Below, piece by piece: positions 34,778 through 46,153 of a stretch of 64,000 nt of DNA (within the stretch, counting starts at the first letter, position 1; each line of letters begins with the position of its first letter). This DNA is from Saprolegnia diclina VS20 (Eukaryota; Oomycota; Saprolegniomycetes; Saprolegniales; Saprolegniaceae). The DNA lies in NCBI RefSeq assembly GCF_000281045.1, contig NW_008246109.1, forward strand, positions 201,491 through 265,490, in the 5' to 3' direction. The position numbers were made by a program, and so were the translations under genes. Under the pieces are notes generated by a model. The model searched no databases and had not been told where the DNA came from. It worked only from the letters and a program-made list of their open reading frames with translations.

Positions 34778-35702
34778 CTATTTCGTCGTCGATCGTTGCT
34801 GGCGGCGCCGCCAATGGAAGAGGAAGCTTCGCGCGTAGCGCAGCGACCGCGACGTCATTGGTAGCGCGTCGAGTCCGCCAGCGACAAAGAGGTCCGACAC
34901 CATCGTGTACGTGAGGCCCCAGAGCACAAAGTTGTTGGCTTGGCGCGGCGCCGTCGCGTCAACGACATCATTCTCCTCTTTCGGTCGCGGTAGGTAAATG
35001 CACGGAAACCCAATCGCGCTGAGAATGGTGCTTTTCTGAAGGCGGGCCTACGCTCCGTTCTTTGTCGATGCAAAAATACACGCCTCTCGTACCAGAAGCG
35101 ACGGATACGTTGTGAGCCATGGAAAGATCATGTCGACGGGAATCTCGAGCGACTGGATCGGCGCAGAAGCGAGGTACGCGACGTCGACCCAGACCGCGTC
35201 GGCGACTTCGGACGGCTCGAGCGTCATCTTGAACGGCGTTTGTCCATCATGCTGAAACACTATTCGCTCGTGTTAGCGCGTCAAGTCGCTGGTGATGGAG
35301 AAGATTGTACCAAAGGAGGCGACGACGGTCGTGCCATAGTGCACGGGGCGGTCGTGGAGCTGGCCCACGAGGCGAAACCCGCGGTCGAGATCGAGGCCAA
35401 TCTCTTCGCGCGTCTCGCGGATCGCGCTCTCGACGTCTGTCTCGCTCGGCTGCGTGCGGCCGCCTGGAAACGCAATGTGGCCGCTCCACGTATCGTTGGG
35501 GTTGACGCAGCGCCGGATGAAGAGGAGCTGGAGGCGCGGGTCAGGCCCAGGCGCGTGGCGGAAGAGCGCAGCGACGCTCGCTCGCTACTGCAAGCTTAGC
35601 CTCTCCGAAGAAGAGTGATGGTACCTTGCGTGACGCGAGGTGTGTCGGCGAAAGCGCCTGCAGCGTCGCTTGCAGTCGCGGGAAGAACGCCGCGACGTGC
35701 AT
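34778..35702 (-). CDS. Nudix hydrolase, coenzyme A pyrophosphatase-like (NUDT7/PCD1 type)
   Basis: Exons 35702-35625, 35584-35311, 35259-35093 and 35047-34778 give 262 residues. The Nudix box is complete: G-G-R-T-Q-P-S-E-T-D-V-E-S-A-I-R-E-T-R-E-E-I-G-L, with the REtrEEIGL core that binds metal. Upstream, SGHIAFPGGR matches the CoA-diphosphatase subgroup (L-x-x-H-x-G-x-x-x-FPGG). That subgroup cleaves CoA and acyl-CoA to 3',5'-ADP and phosphopantetheine, often in peroxisomes or mitochondria. No C-terminal SKL signal is present (end RSTTK). Intron 1 uses the TAG of GCAGTAG; the CAG three bases earlier would create a stop. Confidence 0.87.
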
Positions 35703-36184
35703 CACGGAATGGGCATCCGGATGATTTCGTCAAGCAACCGGATTAGCTTTCCTCGCAAGCTCGCCAGGGTCTGTGTTGAAGCTGTTGATAGTCTTGGTGT
35801 AGCGGTGCCAACTGTAGCTCGCCGCTGATGACTCAGCAGTGTGGCGCCTCCGTCGTGGGGGGCTTGCACGCTGGCCGCCGTCATCGGCCGAGTTTGTCTT
35901 CTGCCTTGCATTTTGCAGGACTAGTAGCCCGCAGTCTTGGCGCGGCGTCAGCGCATCAGCTCTCGCACCATATGCCTTGTCATTTGACGCCCAAAAGACT
36001 CCATTCCGTATCGCCGATGCAGCGACATGGCCGGCGAATCGCCGGCCAGTCATCGTCGATCTCTGCGGGACGATCGCCGCCGGCGATAGAGATCGACGAT
36101 GACTTGATTAGGTGCGCTTTCGCGGCCATGGGTGCTCTTTTAGAAGAAGGCACCTGAAACCGATCAAGCGCACCCACATCTCGA
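35703..36184. other. divergent promoter region between Nudix and M96-like genes
   Basis: About 480 bp between two outward-facing starts, so it should hold both promoters. It contains the two strong hairpins at 36028-36103. No coding gene is seen. Confidence 0.5.
36028..36103. repeat. two adjacent perfect hairpins upstream of the M96-like gene
   Basis: GGCCGGCGA-A-TCGCCGGCC at about 36029-36047 is a 9-bp perfect hairpin. GTCATCGTCGATCTCT (36049-36064) pairs perfectly with AGAGATCGACGATGAC (36088-36103). They lie about 80-150 bp before the start codon at 36185. Confidence 0.75.
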
Positions 36185-37348
36185 ATGGATCGATCGAGAA
36201 CCGACGAGATCGTCGACGACTTTGACGTGGCATGGGACCTCGACCTGCCAGCGCGGCCCAAGCGACAACGCAAGCGCTACATCGACGAGATCACAGAGCT
36301 GCGCGCCAAGGTTGCCGACTACTCGGAGCAGCTAGCTGCTCTGACGCAGCGCCAAGAGATCGACATCATCTGCGCGACGCCGTGGGAAAGCATCTCGCGG
36401 CGACAGGCCATCGAGCGCAGCGTCGCCGAGCAGGACAATGCGCGCTTGAAAGACGCGGTTCAAGAGCAGCTGACCATGATCGAGGCGCTGCTGCGCATCG
36501 TGCAGAAGCGGCCCAAGCTCATGGACATCTCGTACCTCGAGGATTGGAAGCTGCAGCGCTTGCCCGCCGACCCGACCGAGCGTCGTTTGAGCTTCAACGC
36601 CATGCTTGACGCCGAGTACGATCGCCTTGAGAGCGTCTTCCTGGCCCAGCGCCTGCACGACGCCACCGAGCCGTGCACCCTCACGCACGTCGGTATCGAC
36701 AACGACCAGCTCGTACTGACGTGCACCATGGTGTATACGATCCCCGCCGAGATGGGTCGCGTCGCTGACGCGCTTTGGGCGACCTTTTCACAAGACAAGC
36801 TGGTGGCGCTCGAGTCAGGCGCGCTTCTGGTAACCTGCTTGGTGATGACGCCAGCGTCGTCATCTTGCGTCGTTGTAGCCGCTGCCGAGCGTCGACGAGG
36901 CCACACGCTACACCAAGCTGTTTTTGCGGTTCCCCGGTGACTTTGAACTGCACGGCAACATGGCCTGCAAGCGCTACGACGAGTCTGCTGCGCGCACCGC
37001 GTTCACGATGCGCATCGTGCTCGACGACGACGTGTACCCGTACCCACCGGAGGTCTACGTACCCCAAGAAACGGGCTGGTACTTCGCCTTGAAAGATCTC
37101 TTCTTTTGACATTCGAGATTAGGTTTGTCGTCGAGATGGTGAGCAGCAACGAGAGTCGCATCAAGTACTTTAGCCGCGGCCACGTACCGTGCAAGAGCTA
37201 CCACGATGCATCCCGCAGCATAGAGACCGACGACCTCAACTTCGCGGCGCTGGCCGAGTTCGTGCTGACGAGCTACCGCAGCAACATTCGGACGCTGCAA
37301 GCAATGATCAACCGACGGCTTTTCGAGCCGCAGCCCACGAGGCTGTGA
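36185..37348 (+). CDS. oomycete coiled-coil plus M96/START-like protein
   Basis: Exons 36185-36829, 36879-37078 and 37123-37348 give 356 residues. An acidic N-terminus and a basic KRQRKRYIDEI patch lead into a leucine-rich coiled coil (about 35-60). Next comes a long alpha/beta region that follows the layout of the M96 mating-specific/START-like family expanded in Saprolegniales (assignment from memory of layout, not from a search). It ends in FVVEMVSSNESRIKYFSRGH and a helix RSNIRTLQAMINRRL. The basic region followed by a coiled coil recalls bZIP-type factors but is too short to claim DNA binding. Function is unknown; lipid binding is only a guess. Confidence 0.75.
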
Positions 37349-38702
37349 TTATCTGCCTAACTTGAAGCGCTCGTATCTGTTGTACTTGCCACACAGCCAT
37401 CGACGCAGACTGGGACAAAGAGATTCAGCGGGATCGCGAAGACATCGCTTCGCACCCACCTTTGCTAAAACGACACGCTGCCCAATGCAAACACAGCTTA
37501 CTTGGAGCGTTCGGCAAAGGATAGAACGAGAGCTCATGCATCGACTCGAGCGACAAGGTCCTATCGTCGTCAGCCGATACGCCTTGCGAATCTCTTGGTC
37601 CTTGCGAGGGAGAGAGAATCGAGGTCATTTCCTTCGGGCCAACTTCAACATCGTGCGCTCCCGACGCCGACCAGAGCCGTCGCAATGACATTGGCGCCGA
37701 CGTTGACAGCAACGAGAATGACAAGGACGACGGCAACCAAGAAGGCAGCGGCCACGAGAGCAACAATGACGTCGGCAACGAAGGAGTCGCTGACGACGAT
37801 GCGAAGCCACAAGCACTGTTTGGCGGGACGGCGCCGCCATTTACCACTCGCTCGCTACTGCGAGCTTAGCCTCTCAGAAGAAACGAGATGGTACCTTGCG
37901 TGACGCGGGAAGAACGTCAGAGCCTCGCACGAGCATCCTCCCCGTAGCTGTGGCCTTGCTAACTCCATCCAAGCCACTTCAAATCGCACCACAATACTCT
38001 GCACCACGAAAACAAGATCTCAAGTCGTTCGAGAAGGAGACGAAAAGAGCGCCCGAGTTGATCACGCCGCCCAACTTCAACGTCTCGTATCTGGTTATCA
38101 CGTTCGCTTGGATCAGAACTTTTGGTGCGCAATGCAGGAGCCCAAGCGCAGCGCTCCCGACGCCGACCGAAGCATGTGTCTTCTGCTCCTTCCACAGCTG
38201 CACTGAAGATTCATTTGTCGTAACTCTTTGGCCCACCGCTTCAAACTGTTGCTTGCCTCGACGAGGTAGACAAGGCTACTGCACCCTGCGGCGACGCGAG
38301 TATGGCACGACGTGTAGAAACATAGCCGACGCCAGTACCAAGCTCCCTGCTTTGTAGAGCTCAAGCTCTCGTGCATGCTGCTTTGTCCATCCAGCTGTGC
38401 TACCGGTAGTCATCGTGGGTCGTCCCGGCGAAGGATCGACCCCAAAATGCGGATTTCACGACCATCATTCAAGACCACCATTCTGCCGATTTCGGAAGTC
38501 GTTCGTGTCAATAACGGGTATTTTCCACCGCCGACGATCCTTTTTCTTTTTTCACGTTGTGGTTTTTTGTTTGTATCTCGTCTTAATGTTTTGAACACCG
38601 TGGGAAATGACGTGAATAACGTGAAGAATGCATGGATTCGATCGAAGGACCCGTTTTTGGCACGAGAGCAAGCTTAGCGAACCGCCCATTCCGCAATTTG
38701 CC
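37349..38702. other. intergenic with a duplicated Nudix gene fragment
   Basis: No gene is supported. At about 37850-37910 a stretch containing GATGGTACCTTGCGTGACGC closely matches the Nudix exon 1/intron 1 junction (about 35578-35637). It then jumps to GCGGGAAGAACG, found about 40 bases further in the source. The rest is mixed sequence, AT-rich near 38520-38600. Confidence 0.6.
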
Positions 38703-41700
38703 ATGCACGTCTTCTCGTCGCTCCTGCCGTCGTCCGAGCAGGCGACGATCGCCGCCGACGAAGTCTTCCTCCGTGGACAGCTCCATGTACGTTAGCATCT
38801 TCCTCCTCGTCATGCAGCGTCCTCATGCAGCTTCCTCGTCGGTAGAGCTTCCTCGGGCTTCTCCAAGCGAAGGACCATGGCGCTATCGCGTTCCACCACT
38901 TTCGGACGCTTCAGACGTTCTTCAAGCGCAAGTACACCTTGGAAGATCCCTCCGTGACGATCGACCTCATCCACGCGCTTGTCGACTACGTCTTTATGAC
39001 CAGCCCGCGCATCGAGTTGCAGGTCAAGGCGCTCGACGCGGCCGTGCTGCTCATCAAGAAGGCGCGCAAGCAATCGCTCGCGCTCGATGGGCCGTCCAAT
39101 TTGCAGCTGCAGTGGGCGACCGCGCTGCAGGTGTGGGACACGACGTTCTACGCGACGCCGGGGCCGGTCCTGCCCGTGTCCAGCACGACCCAAGGCGCGT
39201 ACAAGACGGCGCTCATCAAGTACCTCTCCAAGGCGAGGAAGAGCTACCCGAGCGATGCGACCCTCTGGACGTTCGTCGCGCCACGTCTGGTCGAGACAGA
39301 GACCGAAGGCAGTCTCAAGGCCGCGGCCACGCTCTCGTTGCTCTGGAGTCCGTCCATGGAGGCCACGCCGCTCCTGTCGCAATGGGTCGCGGTCTGGGCG
39401 CGCATCAACACGCTGCAGGAGTGGGACCTGCACTGGCTGCGCCTCTTCTCACGCGTGGCCAAGCATGAGCACGCGCGCGGGACGCTCGACGCAGCGGCAT
39501 GGGCCCCGCATTTGCCCTTCCTCTTTGCCAAGATCCAGCACTGTCTCTCGCTGCCGTCCGACATGGGGCCGTCCCCCGCGCGCAACAAGTGGCCCAAGAC
39601 CCTATCGGGGCTCCACGGCGAGAAGCATGCGCTCTACTACGCGTCCAAGCTCGTCGTGTACCTTCTCTCGTCCGCATCAGAGGCGCAGAGCATGCTCCTC
39701 CAGCTGCTCCACCTCCTCGAGCCTTTCTTCCATCCGTCGAGCGCCAACAACGCTGCCAACGGCATCTCGGACCTTATGTACTACACGAGCGCGTTCCTCT
39801 GCCTCCGGTCCGGCCACGACCGCGCCGAGGGCCGTCCGACGGTCGAGGCGTCGCCGCTCGTGGTCGCGCTCATCGACCTCGCATTTCTCGGGATCTACGC
39901 CAAGAGCCAGTCCGTCTCGTCCAAGTCGAGCTTCACGCTGCGCAACATTCTGTGTCTCTCGCGGACGCACGCACCCCGCATTGTCGAGACGCTGCTTCGC
40001 GGGTTGGACCCGTCGGCCGTGAGCCAGACGCACCAAGCACCGAGCGCGATCTCGGCGCTGACGATCTGCGGTCCCGCACTGCTCCGTGGCGATCTCCAAT
40101 GGGCACCCAACGTGCTGCCGTCGATTCTGCACTTGACGCTGCCCGGCATCGACCCGAACGACGACACCAAGACGAGCCGGACGCTGCAGCTCTATGCGAC
40201 GTGGCTCATGTACCTTCCGCTGGCCAACGACACGAGTCGGCCGCTGACGCCGCGGTCGCCGCTTTCGATCGAGTGGCTGAGTGCACTCGACCAGCGGCTG
40301 TTTGCGTCGGTGACGCTGTCGTCGGACGTCGACACTGCGCTGTGGGCGACGGGGGATGCCCTCGAAGCGTGGGTGCTCCAGCTTCTCGACCGGCTCTTTG
40401 TGCTCTTCAAGCAGCAGGAAAAGCCCGACGTGGCCAAAGACTCGAACGAAGACAAGTTCCAGATCGGCGCGCACCTGCAGCACGTTGCGACGCTTCTCTT
40501 TGCCCAGCTCTCGCCGTCGATGTACACGCTGGCGCTGCGCCGCGTTGCCGACTTTGTCGCCGCCACGTACATCCCGACGGCCGGCAAGCTCGTCGCGGGC
40601 TTCCTCGCGGCCGTGGTGGCGCCCCACCCGAACCAGTCGTTGCCGCAGCTTTTGGTGCCGGCCATGGACCGCGTGCTCGGTGGCGCGTTGACGGAAAGCG
40701 AGCTCGCGTGGCAGCTGCGACTCGTCGACGGCTGCGTCAAGAGCACTGTGGGCACGGCGCTTTTGCCGTTCCATAGCAAGCTCAAGGCGGTCGTGTCGGC
40801 GTCCGGTGTCCACGAGAGCCCCAAGATCGTCAAGCTCGGCTGCAAGATCTTGCGCCACGTGCTCGCACGCCTCACCAGTGTGTACCAGCCCGACTATGGC
40901 CGCGCGCTGCCCCCGATGGCCTCTGCGATCGCCGAGACCAGCTCTACGAGCCAGTTTCTCGGTGTGAGCTTGTCCTGGGGTGCGCTCGAACCCGTGTGGC
41001 ATGAACCCAGCACGGACGAGCTCGGTATGGCGGCCGACTGGCTTGCGACCTTTGCGCTCGTCGAGTCGACGCTCACGGCAACATCGGCGTCGAGCACCTG
41101 GCGCACGCGCCTGCGTCACATTCTGCACGCGGTTCGCGGTGCCAAGCCGCTGCTGTTGGACCCGGTGGCGTCGACAAATTTGCCGATCGATGCGCTTCCG
41201 AGCGTCTTGCAGACCCAAAAGCGACTGGAAGCTGTGCTCTCGGCGCACCCGGACGTGCTGACATCGCTCTTGACGCTGCGCGCGCGCGTCGCTGCGGTCA
41301 TGCGCGACGTGGTCGGCGTGTGGTACGACTCGACCGACCTCGTCGCGTCCAAGTGTCTTCGCTACGCACTGCGCGTCATGACGTTGATTTTGCACCCGCG
41401 TGACGCGGCGCACGTGGCCAACGTGCGCATGTACTCCAAGTGGCGCAAGCTCTCGAGCGGCGACACGGCGTCCAAGGCGATGACGCAGCGCGTGCTCACG
41501 AGCGCGTCATCGATTCCGCTCTTGCCGCGTCGATTGATGCAAGAACGGCTGAGTATTTTGCTCGCCGAGCACTACGACGACCGCAGCTTTGCGTACACGC
41601 GCTTTGTGCGGACGCACCCAACGCTTGTCGGCGACCCGACAGTCGCATCCGGTTTGCTCGATGCCGTCGCGCACCTCGCCGTGCACCCGCTGGCGAAGAC

Positions 41701-43960
41701 GCGCAAGGCCGCGCAGAGTGCGCTCGATAAGGTCGCTTCGCGCTATTCGCAATGGCACGCGGCGCAGCTCCCGCTGTGGGCGTCGACGCTCACGGACGAG
41801 GCGACGTCGCATCACGTGATCACGGGCGTGCTGCATCTGCTGCAGCTCCAACGGTCGCTGCACGTCATCTGGAAGGACTGGACGCTCGCGGAATCCCTCC
41901 TGGGCACGCTCTGCCGCGCGGCCGACGTCAAGCAGCGCACGGCCGAAGACGAAATGAAGACAAGTGCACGCGTCCTCAAGACATTTCTGCAGCTGCTCGC
42001 GAGTGTCCGTGACGCCGACGGTATTCCGCCGGTCGCATCGCTTATGGCGCTCGAGGCCGACATGCAAGGCCACTGGCGGTTCCAGCTCATGCATTTGGCG
42101 AGCATTCTTCCGTGGCTGCGCGCCGACCGACCCGTCCCGACTGCGATCTGGGGCCTCATTCTGCGCCGCGTGGTCTCGGACGTGCCGCAGGTCGTGACGT
42201 TTGCGCGCCTTCTGCTCTCGCGCGCACTCAAGGTCCACCAAGCGAATGGTACCGAGGCACTGCCGACGGACGTGCTTGAGACGCTCTTTGCGACGACAAC
42301 ACTCTCGGCGCTCACTCGCGACTTGGTGTTGGACCACAAGACGGCGCAGCGGTCGGCCGACGGACAAAGCGCGGACGCGTCGCCGGCGCGCTGGTCGCTC
42401 GGCGTCCACGAACTGGTCGCACTGGTCGAGAACGAAGCGGCGCCGCATCCACTGCGGGCGTTTGGGCCGCAAGCCACTGAGCACATTTCGCCGCTCCACG
42501 TGCTATTTGTCACGCGCCTCGCAGTCGAAGCCTCGGGAACCATCGATGTGTTTGGTCGCTGGCAGCCGCTGCTCGCGAACCTCGCGGCGTGCGACACGGA
42601 CGAGCGCCGCGCGTCGCTCTCGACGCTTGGTTCGATCCTTGTCGGCCTCGCCCCGGAAAATGCTGCGTCGCTCTTCCAAGCGGTGTTGCCCAAGCTCAGC
42701 GTCCCGTACGCGCACGACTGGTACGACGTCGTGCTGCTCTACTTGCGTCGTCGGCACGATGTGGCGCTGCTCGAGTACATTGTGAATGAGACCGAGACAG
42801 CGCTGGCGGCCGCGGACGCTGTTGACGCCACGGGTCAAGTGCGCTGGCTTGTGCTCTCGCAGCCCGTCGCGATCCACCTCGTGTACGAAGCGCCGAATGC
42901 TGTCTTGTCGCAACGTCTCGTCGATGTTGCGACCAAGGCGCTCGACCACCCGTACGCCTTTGTCCGCGAGCAAGTTGCAGCGCTGCTCTACATCTTTACG
43001 AACGCCACCGACGTGACGCTGCCGTTTGCAGCGTGCCAGCGTGGGATCGTCTATGACACGCCGACGGGCGCCGTCCATGACAAGGAGCTCTCGCTGCGCA
43101 AAACCGTGCTCTCGTGGCTTGCGGCGTTCGTCTCGCGAGGCGACTCGCCGCAGTTTGAGGTGCTTCTCCTGCTCTTTCCGATTGCGTTCGACACGCAAGC
43201 GTTTCCGGACGCGGACGTGGCGCGGTCGGCGCGCATCGTTGTCGAGGCCATCGCGACCAAGCTCCGGCTCTTCTCGAGCACGCAAGTTAGCGAGCAGCTC
43301 ATCACGTGCTTGGCCTCGGCGCTGGCGTCGCCCCAGTGGCGCACGCGTGGCGCCGTCTTGCGCTTCCTCACCGTCTTCAACTTTCACCACGGTCTCTTGA
43401 GCAGCGCCAAGCCGCACATTGAAGCGCTCCTCCTCTCGCGACTCGAAGACGACGTCCGCGACGTCCAAGATATGGCGCAGTTTTCGCTCCGCGGGTTTGT
43501 CCGGACGCTCTCCCAGGCACGCGTCGCCGAGCTTGCGACTGCGTTTCTTACTGAGACGTCGGCGGCGCGGCTCCAGCGGGCCAAGCGCGAGAAGCAGCTC
43601 AAGCGCCTCCGCCTCATCCTCCGCGTGAAGAAGGAAGGCATGGACTTGGAGGCCGCGGCGACGCAGCTGGCGGCGCTCGAGGCGACCAGCGTCAACGTTG
43701 GTCCGACCGTGCGCGGCTGCTTTGGCATCGGCGCCATCGTGCTCGCGTATCCGTACTCGGTGCCAGTGTTTGTACCGGCGATCTTGGAAGAGCTGGCGCT
43801 GCATGTCCACGAGGCGGCGGTCACGGACGTGGTCAAGGCCGTCTTGCTCGAGTTCAAACGGACGCACCAGGACAGCTGGCACGAGGACAAGGCGGTGTTC
43901 ACGCGGTCGCAGCTCGAAGCGATCGAAGAGCTGTTGATCTCGCCGCACTATTATACCTAG
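38703..43960 (+). CDS. PSME4: proteasome activator BLM10/PA200
   Basis: Two exons, 38703-38786 and 38846-43960, give 1732 residues (family 1800-2100). The protein is a long all-helical HEAT-type solenoid throughout. The C-terminal domain (FGIGAIVLAYPYSVP, then FKRTHQDSWHEDKAVFT) is the signature of BLM10/PSME4. The last residues PHYYT carry the penultimate Tyr motif that docks into the 20S proteasome alpha ring. The activator opens the gate for ubiquitin-independent turnover, for example of acetylated histones. A large uninterrupted second exon is notable beside the intron-rich neighbours. The first ATG at 38703 has no upstream in-frame support, but a further short 5' exon is not excluded. 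Confidence 0.93.
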
Positions 43961-44060
43961 TTGATTCTTCTCCTCTTTCTATAAACCAACTCGACTAGTT
44001 GCATGTTGTCGTAGTATAGTGTCATTATGGCAGTAGACCAAGAGGACAGTACTAGTCGGC

Positions 44061-45212
44061 TTAGCCGTCCTGGGAACAGAGGACCTTGAACGAGCACGTC
44101 ATGTTGGTGTCGACGACGAGCATGCCGCCGGCGTTGTCAAACTCGTTGCAGTAGTTGGGCGCCGAGAAGATCGTCACGAGCTTGCGACCAGCAAAGAATT
44201 CGTAGCCGTCCGAGACCACCTGGCATAGGATTACATCAGATGACGTTCCAGATCCATCTGGAAACCTGGTGCGCGCGGCAAACCAGATCCAAGTCGTGCG
44301 TGTCGAGGAACTGCTCGACGACGTCGGCGCCAAAGATGTACGAGACGCCGCGGTCGCTCTCAGTCCAGCCGTGGCTGTCGGCGTCCGGGTCGGCCCACAA
44401 CAAGTCGCAGAGCAGTCCCTATCATGCAGGTTCCTCTAGCTGAAGGAGGCTTGTAGAGCGAGCGTACTTCGTCCGGCACGTCGGTGGGCCGGCGAATGTT
44501 CTTGATTTGGTCCATCTTGTACAGATCGGGCGAGAGGCCACCGTGCATGCAGAAGATCTAGCTCCGTGAGAACGACGACGCTCCGACACGCTACGACGGA
44601 CCTTGTCGCCGACGATGGCCGCGACCGGCATGCAGTTGAAGCAGTCGGCGAACGTGCGCCACAGCTTGACGTTGTACCGGCGCTTGCATTCGTCGTAAAA
44701 GCCTACGTTGTTGACAATCAGAACGGAGAGCCGTGCGAGGAGGCGACGACCGTAGATGCGGTTGATGGACGCGCACTCGTGGTTGCCGCGCAGGAGACTC
44801 ATGCGCGTCGGAAACTTGATCTTGTAGGCGAAGAGGAGGCAGATGGTCTCGATGCTCTGCATGGCGCGGTCGACGTAGTCGCCCAGGAAGAGGTAGTTCT
44901 TTTGCTCCGGAAAGCCGCCGATCTCAAAGAGCCGCAGCAAGTCCGAGTACTGGCCGTGCGTGTCGCCGCAAATGTTCATGGGCACGTTGAGCTCGAGCAG
45001 CATCGGCTGCGCGAGGAAAATCTACGTGGCATCGTCAGCCTTCTTTGGGAAGGACGAGGGAGAGAGCGTACACCGCGGCAGTGCTTGCAGAGCGCATTGA
45101 TCTCTTCGATGTCGAGGTCCGTCACCTCAGTCTGCACCGGCTTGTCGCGCACCACGAGGAGCTTGGTGATGATCTTGTCGACCCATTCGAGGTTGCCTGC
45201 ATCCATCGCCAT
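44061..45212 (-). CDS. serine/threonine protein phosphatase PP1-type catalytic subunit
   Basis: Exons 45212-45072, 45021-44751, 44702-44602, 44557-44468, 44418-44266 and 44219-44061 give 304 residues. All PPP-family metal and phosphate motifs are present: GDTHGQY (GDxHG), GDYVDR, RGNHE, then [28 protein letters not shown] and [14 protein letters not shown]. Compared with typical PP1, the Ile of GDIHG is Thr, and the Gly after GDYVDR is Ala. The tail is short and lacks the usual C-terminal TPPR motif. PP1 acts with regulatory subunits in mitosis, glycogen and RNA metabolism; this copy may be a diverged paralogue. Confidence 0.95.
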
Positions 45213-46153
45213 GTACGACGCAAAGTGGTGTCACCAAAACGCTCGCCCTTGGAAACCCCCGTGAAACAACCCTCAGAAAAGACGCTGTGCGCCTTGTCCT
45301 GTCAGCGCTCGCCGCTGCAGCCTCTCCTGGCAGCCCAGGCAGCCGTCGCGCGGCTCTTCATGCTCTGCCAGGACCGCAATGGTGTCGTCATGACCACCGG
45401 CTCATTTCGAAGCTCCAACCAACACGCGCCTCTCGATCGCAGCCGGCGACCAGGCGAGTCTCGATGGATCCAACACCAAATCTTGGGTTTGTTTGACGCA
45501 ACATGCAGTCACGCACGGTCCTCCTCGCACGAAGCAGCTGTCGCCATCAGCAACAGCATTGGTGATGAAGGATAACATCAGCGTAATCGGCGCGAGGCTG
45601 TCCACGTTAGCAATGCCTTACGCCGTCTGCACCTGCTTGCGTCGACTTTGACCGTGCCACGGCTTGCGGCATTGGCGCGGATCAGGCGCCGCGTTCGTCG
45701 ACCGTAGCTGCGACGGGTCGCAGTGCCCGCCACAAGCTTCGCCTCGGACTGTGCGCTGCTGTAATGCCACATCCTTCCGCCTCGCTTCGCCCATGCTTCG
45801 ACCATGCTTCGCCCATCGTCGCCGCGCGTAGGCCTCGCCTCGCCAACGCGCATGGCTCTGGTCCGCCTCGCCATGGCCTTGGTCGTGGCGGTGTTGCGCT
45901 GTTGATGCATCGCCGCTTGTCTCTGAGACGCGCCGGGGTCGACTCGACGTCGAGTCAACAGGTTCGCTTAAGTGCGGTGGAAAAGATCCCAGCGGACGCG
46001 GCTGACGTCAACGGGTGCATCGCGCATTGTATTGCATACAAACCGCAAGGTAATTTAATACAAAACGTGAGAGAAGGTGGGACTTGAGGTTTGTATGGGG
46101 TTTTATAGGGATGGCAAGAGGCGTCATTTTGCGATTTCTGGAAAGTCCGAAGG
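45213..46153. other. intergenic, nothing recognised except short repeats
   Basis: Around 45782-45820 an 11-bp unit (GCTTCGCCCAT / GCTTCGACCAT) occurs three times. Near 46035-46100 the words CATACAAACC and GGTTTGTATG are inverted around 45 bases. No gene is seen. Confidence 0.5.

Noticed and set aside
39677-43948. Long minus-strand frames opposite BLM10
   Set aside because: Mirror frames caused by codon bias, with no recognisable protein.
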